Translations under genes and position numbers: made by a program | Notes under the pieces: model-generated | What the model saw: only the letters and a program-made list of their open reading frames with translations | Told to the model about the DNA's origin: nothing | Databases searched by the model: none | In this document: positions 33,781 through 34,796 of the stretch, piece by piece | How the letters are laid out: each line of letters starts with the position of its first letter | How positions within the stretch are numbered: position 1 is the first letter of the stretch | Assembly (NCBI GenBank): GCA_020720455.1 | Contig: DYOQ01000013.1 | Span: 17,428-52,223, forward strand | Direction of reading: 5' to 3' | Source: Bdellovibrio sp. | Lineage (GTDB): Bacteria; Bdellovibrionota; Bacteriovoracia; Bacteriovoracales; Bacteriovoracaceae | Length of the DNA stretch: 34,796 bases

Positions 33781-34650
33781 ATGTTAGACACTTCGATACA
33801 GGTAAAATTAAATCATTTCGATGGCCCTCTTGGGTTACTTCTCATGCTTATTGAGCGTGAGGAGATGGATATCAAGAAGTTAAACTTAAGAGAGATAACT
33901 TCACAATACCTTGCTTATTTATCAAGAATGGATGAACTCAATTTTGATATAGCAGGGGATTACCTTTATATGGCCGCTGCTCTGTTATTGCTAAAATCAA
34001 AAGCGTGCCTATCTGAAGATGAGGTTAAAAATCTTCAAAGTGAGTTAGATTCTAACCTCGATATAGCCTCTGAAACAGAGTTGATTAGAAGATTAGAAGA
34101 GTATAAAAAATTTCAACTTTTAGGACAGAAACTATGGGCCACACCAAAGTGTGGACATGAGATTTTTGTTAAACCTAAGGTCGATCGTAAGATTATTATC
34201 GATTCAATTCTAACCCCAGTTGATACCGCTGAATTAACTGCTGCCATGATGGATATCATTAGGCGCGAGAAGAGAAAATATACTGTTGTAAAAAGAGATC
34301 GACTCTCAATTAAAGAGAAGTTGCAGTTTCTTAAAAAATATTTGAAGCAGGGAGAGCAGACAGATTTTGAGCAACTGTTACAAAATGATGGCCAGTTTGC
34401 AGTTGATAATGTGCTAATAACTTTTATCTCATTATTAGAGTTAGCAAGACTACGAAAAGTTTCTGTTTTTCAAAATGAACACAAAGGAAATATTTATCTA
34501 GACGTTTTAGAGTCTTTGGAAAATTTTGATGTTGATATGGCCGATGGTTTTGATGAAGAGGAAGAGAGTGTTGTGGATCTTCCTCCTCTAGAGCTACAAC
34601 CTGCTGAGGCCACTTTAGATCCAATGATGGATGGAGAATGCGATGAGTGA
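33781..34650 (+). CDS. scpA: Segregation and condensation protein A
   Basis: 289 aa. The N-terminal kleisin domain has FDGPLGLLLMLIEREEMDI, with LREITSQYLAYL and YMAAALLLLKSKACL, the part that contacts the SMC neck. The C-terminal winged helix (about 205-250, NVLITFISLLELARLRKV) binds the SMC head. The last ~35 residues are acidic (DGFDEEEESVVDLPP) and extra to most family members. ScpA bridges SMC heads in chromosome condensation, together with ScpB. Its stop overlaps the ATG of the next gene. Confidence 0.95.
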   Translation: MLDTSIQVKLNHFDGPLGLLLMLIEREEMDIKKLNLREITSQYLAYLSRMDELNFDIAGDYLYMAAALLLLKSKACLSEDEVKNLQSELDSNLDIASETELIRRLEEYKKFQLLGQKLWATPKCGHEIFVKPKVDRKIIIDSILTPVDTAELTAAMMDIIRREKRKYTVVKRDRLSIKEKLQFLKKYLKQGEQTDFEQLLQNDGQFAVDNVLITFISLLELARLRKVSVFQNEHKGNIYLDVLESLENFDVDMADGFDEEEESVVDLPPLELQPAEATLDPMMDGECDE

Positions 34651-34796
34651 TGAATTGATCGAAGAGACAGTAATGGATTTGAAAGTTAGCGAGTCAACGG
34701 CCGCTGTTACGACGACCCTTTCTCGTCTTGATCAAGATATTGAAACACCGGATGATCAACTTCAAGAAACGTTATGGCAGGTTAGAACAGGTTTAA
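34643..34796 (+). CDS. scpB: Probable scpB, N-terminal part (continues beyond window)
   Basis: ATG at 34643 overlaps the scpA stop by eight bases, and the frame is open to the window end (51 codons). The visible part is acidic and disordered-looking (MSDELIEETVMDLKVSEST, ending TLWQVRTGL). Nothing yet shows the ScpB winged helices, so the name rests on its position after scpA. Confidence 0.5.
   Translation, partial: MSDELIEETVMDLKVSESTAAVTTTLSRLDQDIETPDDQLQETLWQVRTGL

Overview
The window is an AT-rich, gene-dense stretch of bacterial chromosome with no mobile elements, CRISPR arrays, rRNA or tRNA genes that I can see. It carries core genes (dnaG, rpoD, trmB, scpA, a complete Na+-NQR operon, flagellar stator genes) and many envelope proteins. 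These include signal-peptide/beta-barrel proteins with acidic linkers, a multihaem cytochrome and a coiled-coil membrane protein. Low G+C, Na+-NQR, PomAB-like stators, a dnaG-rpoD pair and lineage-specific outer-membrane proteins fit a marine Bdellovibrio-like bacterium (Bacteriovoracales, e.g. Halobacteriovorax). That assignment is inference from gene content, not a database match.

Layout. 1-1.2 kb: the C-terminal part of a beta-barrel protein, convergent with a small Asp-repeat protein. 1.2-10.4 kb (minus strand): a degenerate NtrC-type regulator, then (in transcription order) pentahaem cytochrome, dnaG, rpoD and a SWIM-SNF2 helicase, probably one operon read from a promoter near 10.43 kb. 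10.5-12.2 kb (minus): coiled-coil membrane protein, small unknown protein, trmB. 12.4-13.6 kb (plus): M29 aminopeptidase, whose stop codon overlaps the stop of the convergent cysteine operon (lipoprotein-cysE-cysK, 15.8-13.6 kb, minus). 15.9-16.7 kb (plus): membrane-anchored hexapeptide acyltransferase. 16.7-23.7 kb (plus): nqrABCDEF-apbE-nqrM. 23.7-25.7 kb (minus): a frameshifted PilZ-like gene, a YciB-like membrane protein and a WYL regulator. 25.8-26.3 kb (plus): a small anchored unknown protein. 26.3-29.1 kb (minus): a 63-aa protein, motA/pomA, motB/pomB and an RluA-type pseudouridine synthase. 29.3-30.7 kb (minus): a DegT-type aminotransferase preceded by a 71-aa protein. 30.8-33.0 kb (minus): two translationally coupled SH3-like/beta-barrel proteins. 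33.1-34.8 kb (plus): site-2 protease, scpA and the start of a probable scpB.

How the genes work together. The NQR operon is self-sufficient. NqrB and NqrC carry the flavinylation motif, apbE attaches the FMN, and a very short nqrM (51 aa, GTG start) is the likely iron-delivery/maturation factor. The sodium gradient it makes could feed the PomAB-like stators at 27-29 kb. cysE and cysK are coupled and complete cysteine synthesis from serine. Genes are packed tightly: several starts overlap the upstream stop as TAGTG or ATGA, and three convergent pairs overlap at their 3' ends.

Most notable points: a bacterial enhancer-binding-protein relative that has lost the Walker B acidic pair, the GAFTGA loop, the sensor I Asn and one Arg finger; the minimal NqrM; a PilZ gene split by an apparent one-base loss; an in-frame hexanucleotide repeat in an Asp-rich protein; and a SWIM-SNF2 helicase downstream of rpoD.
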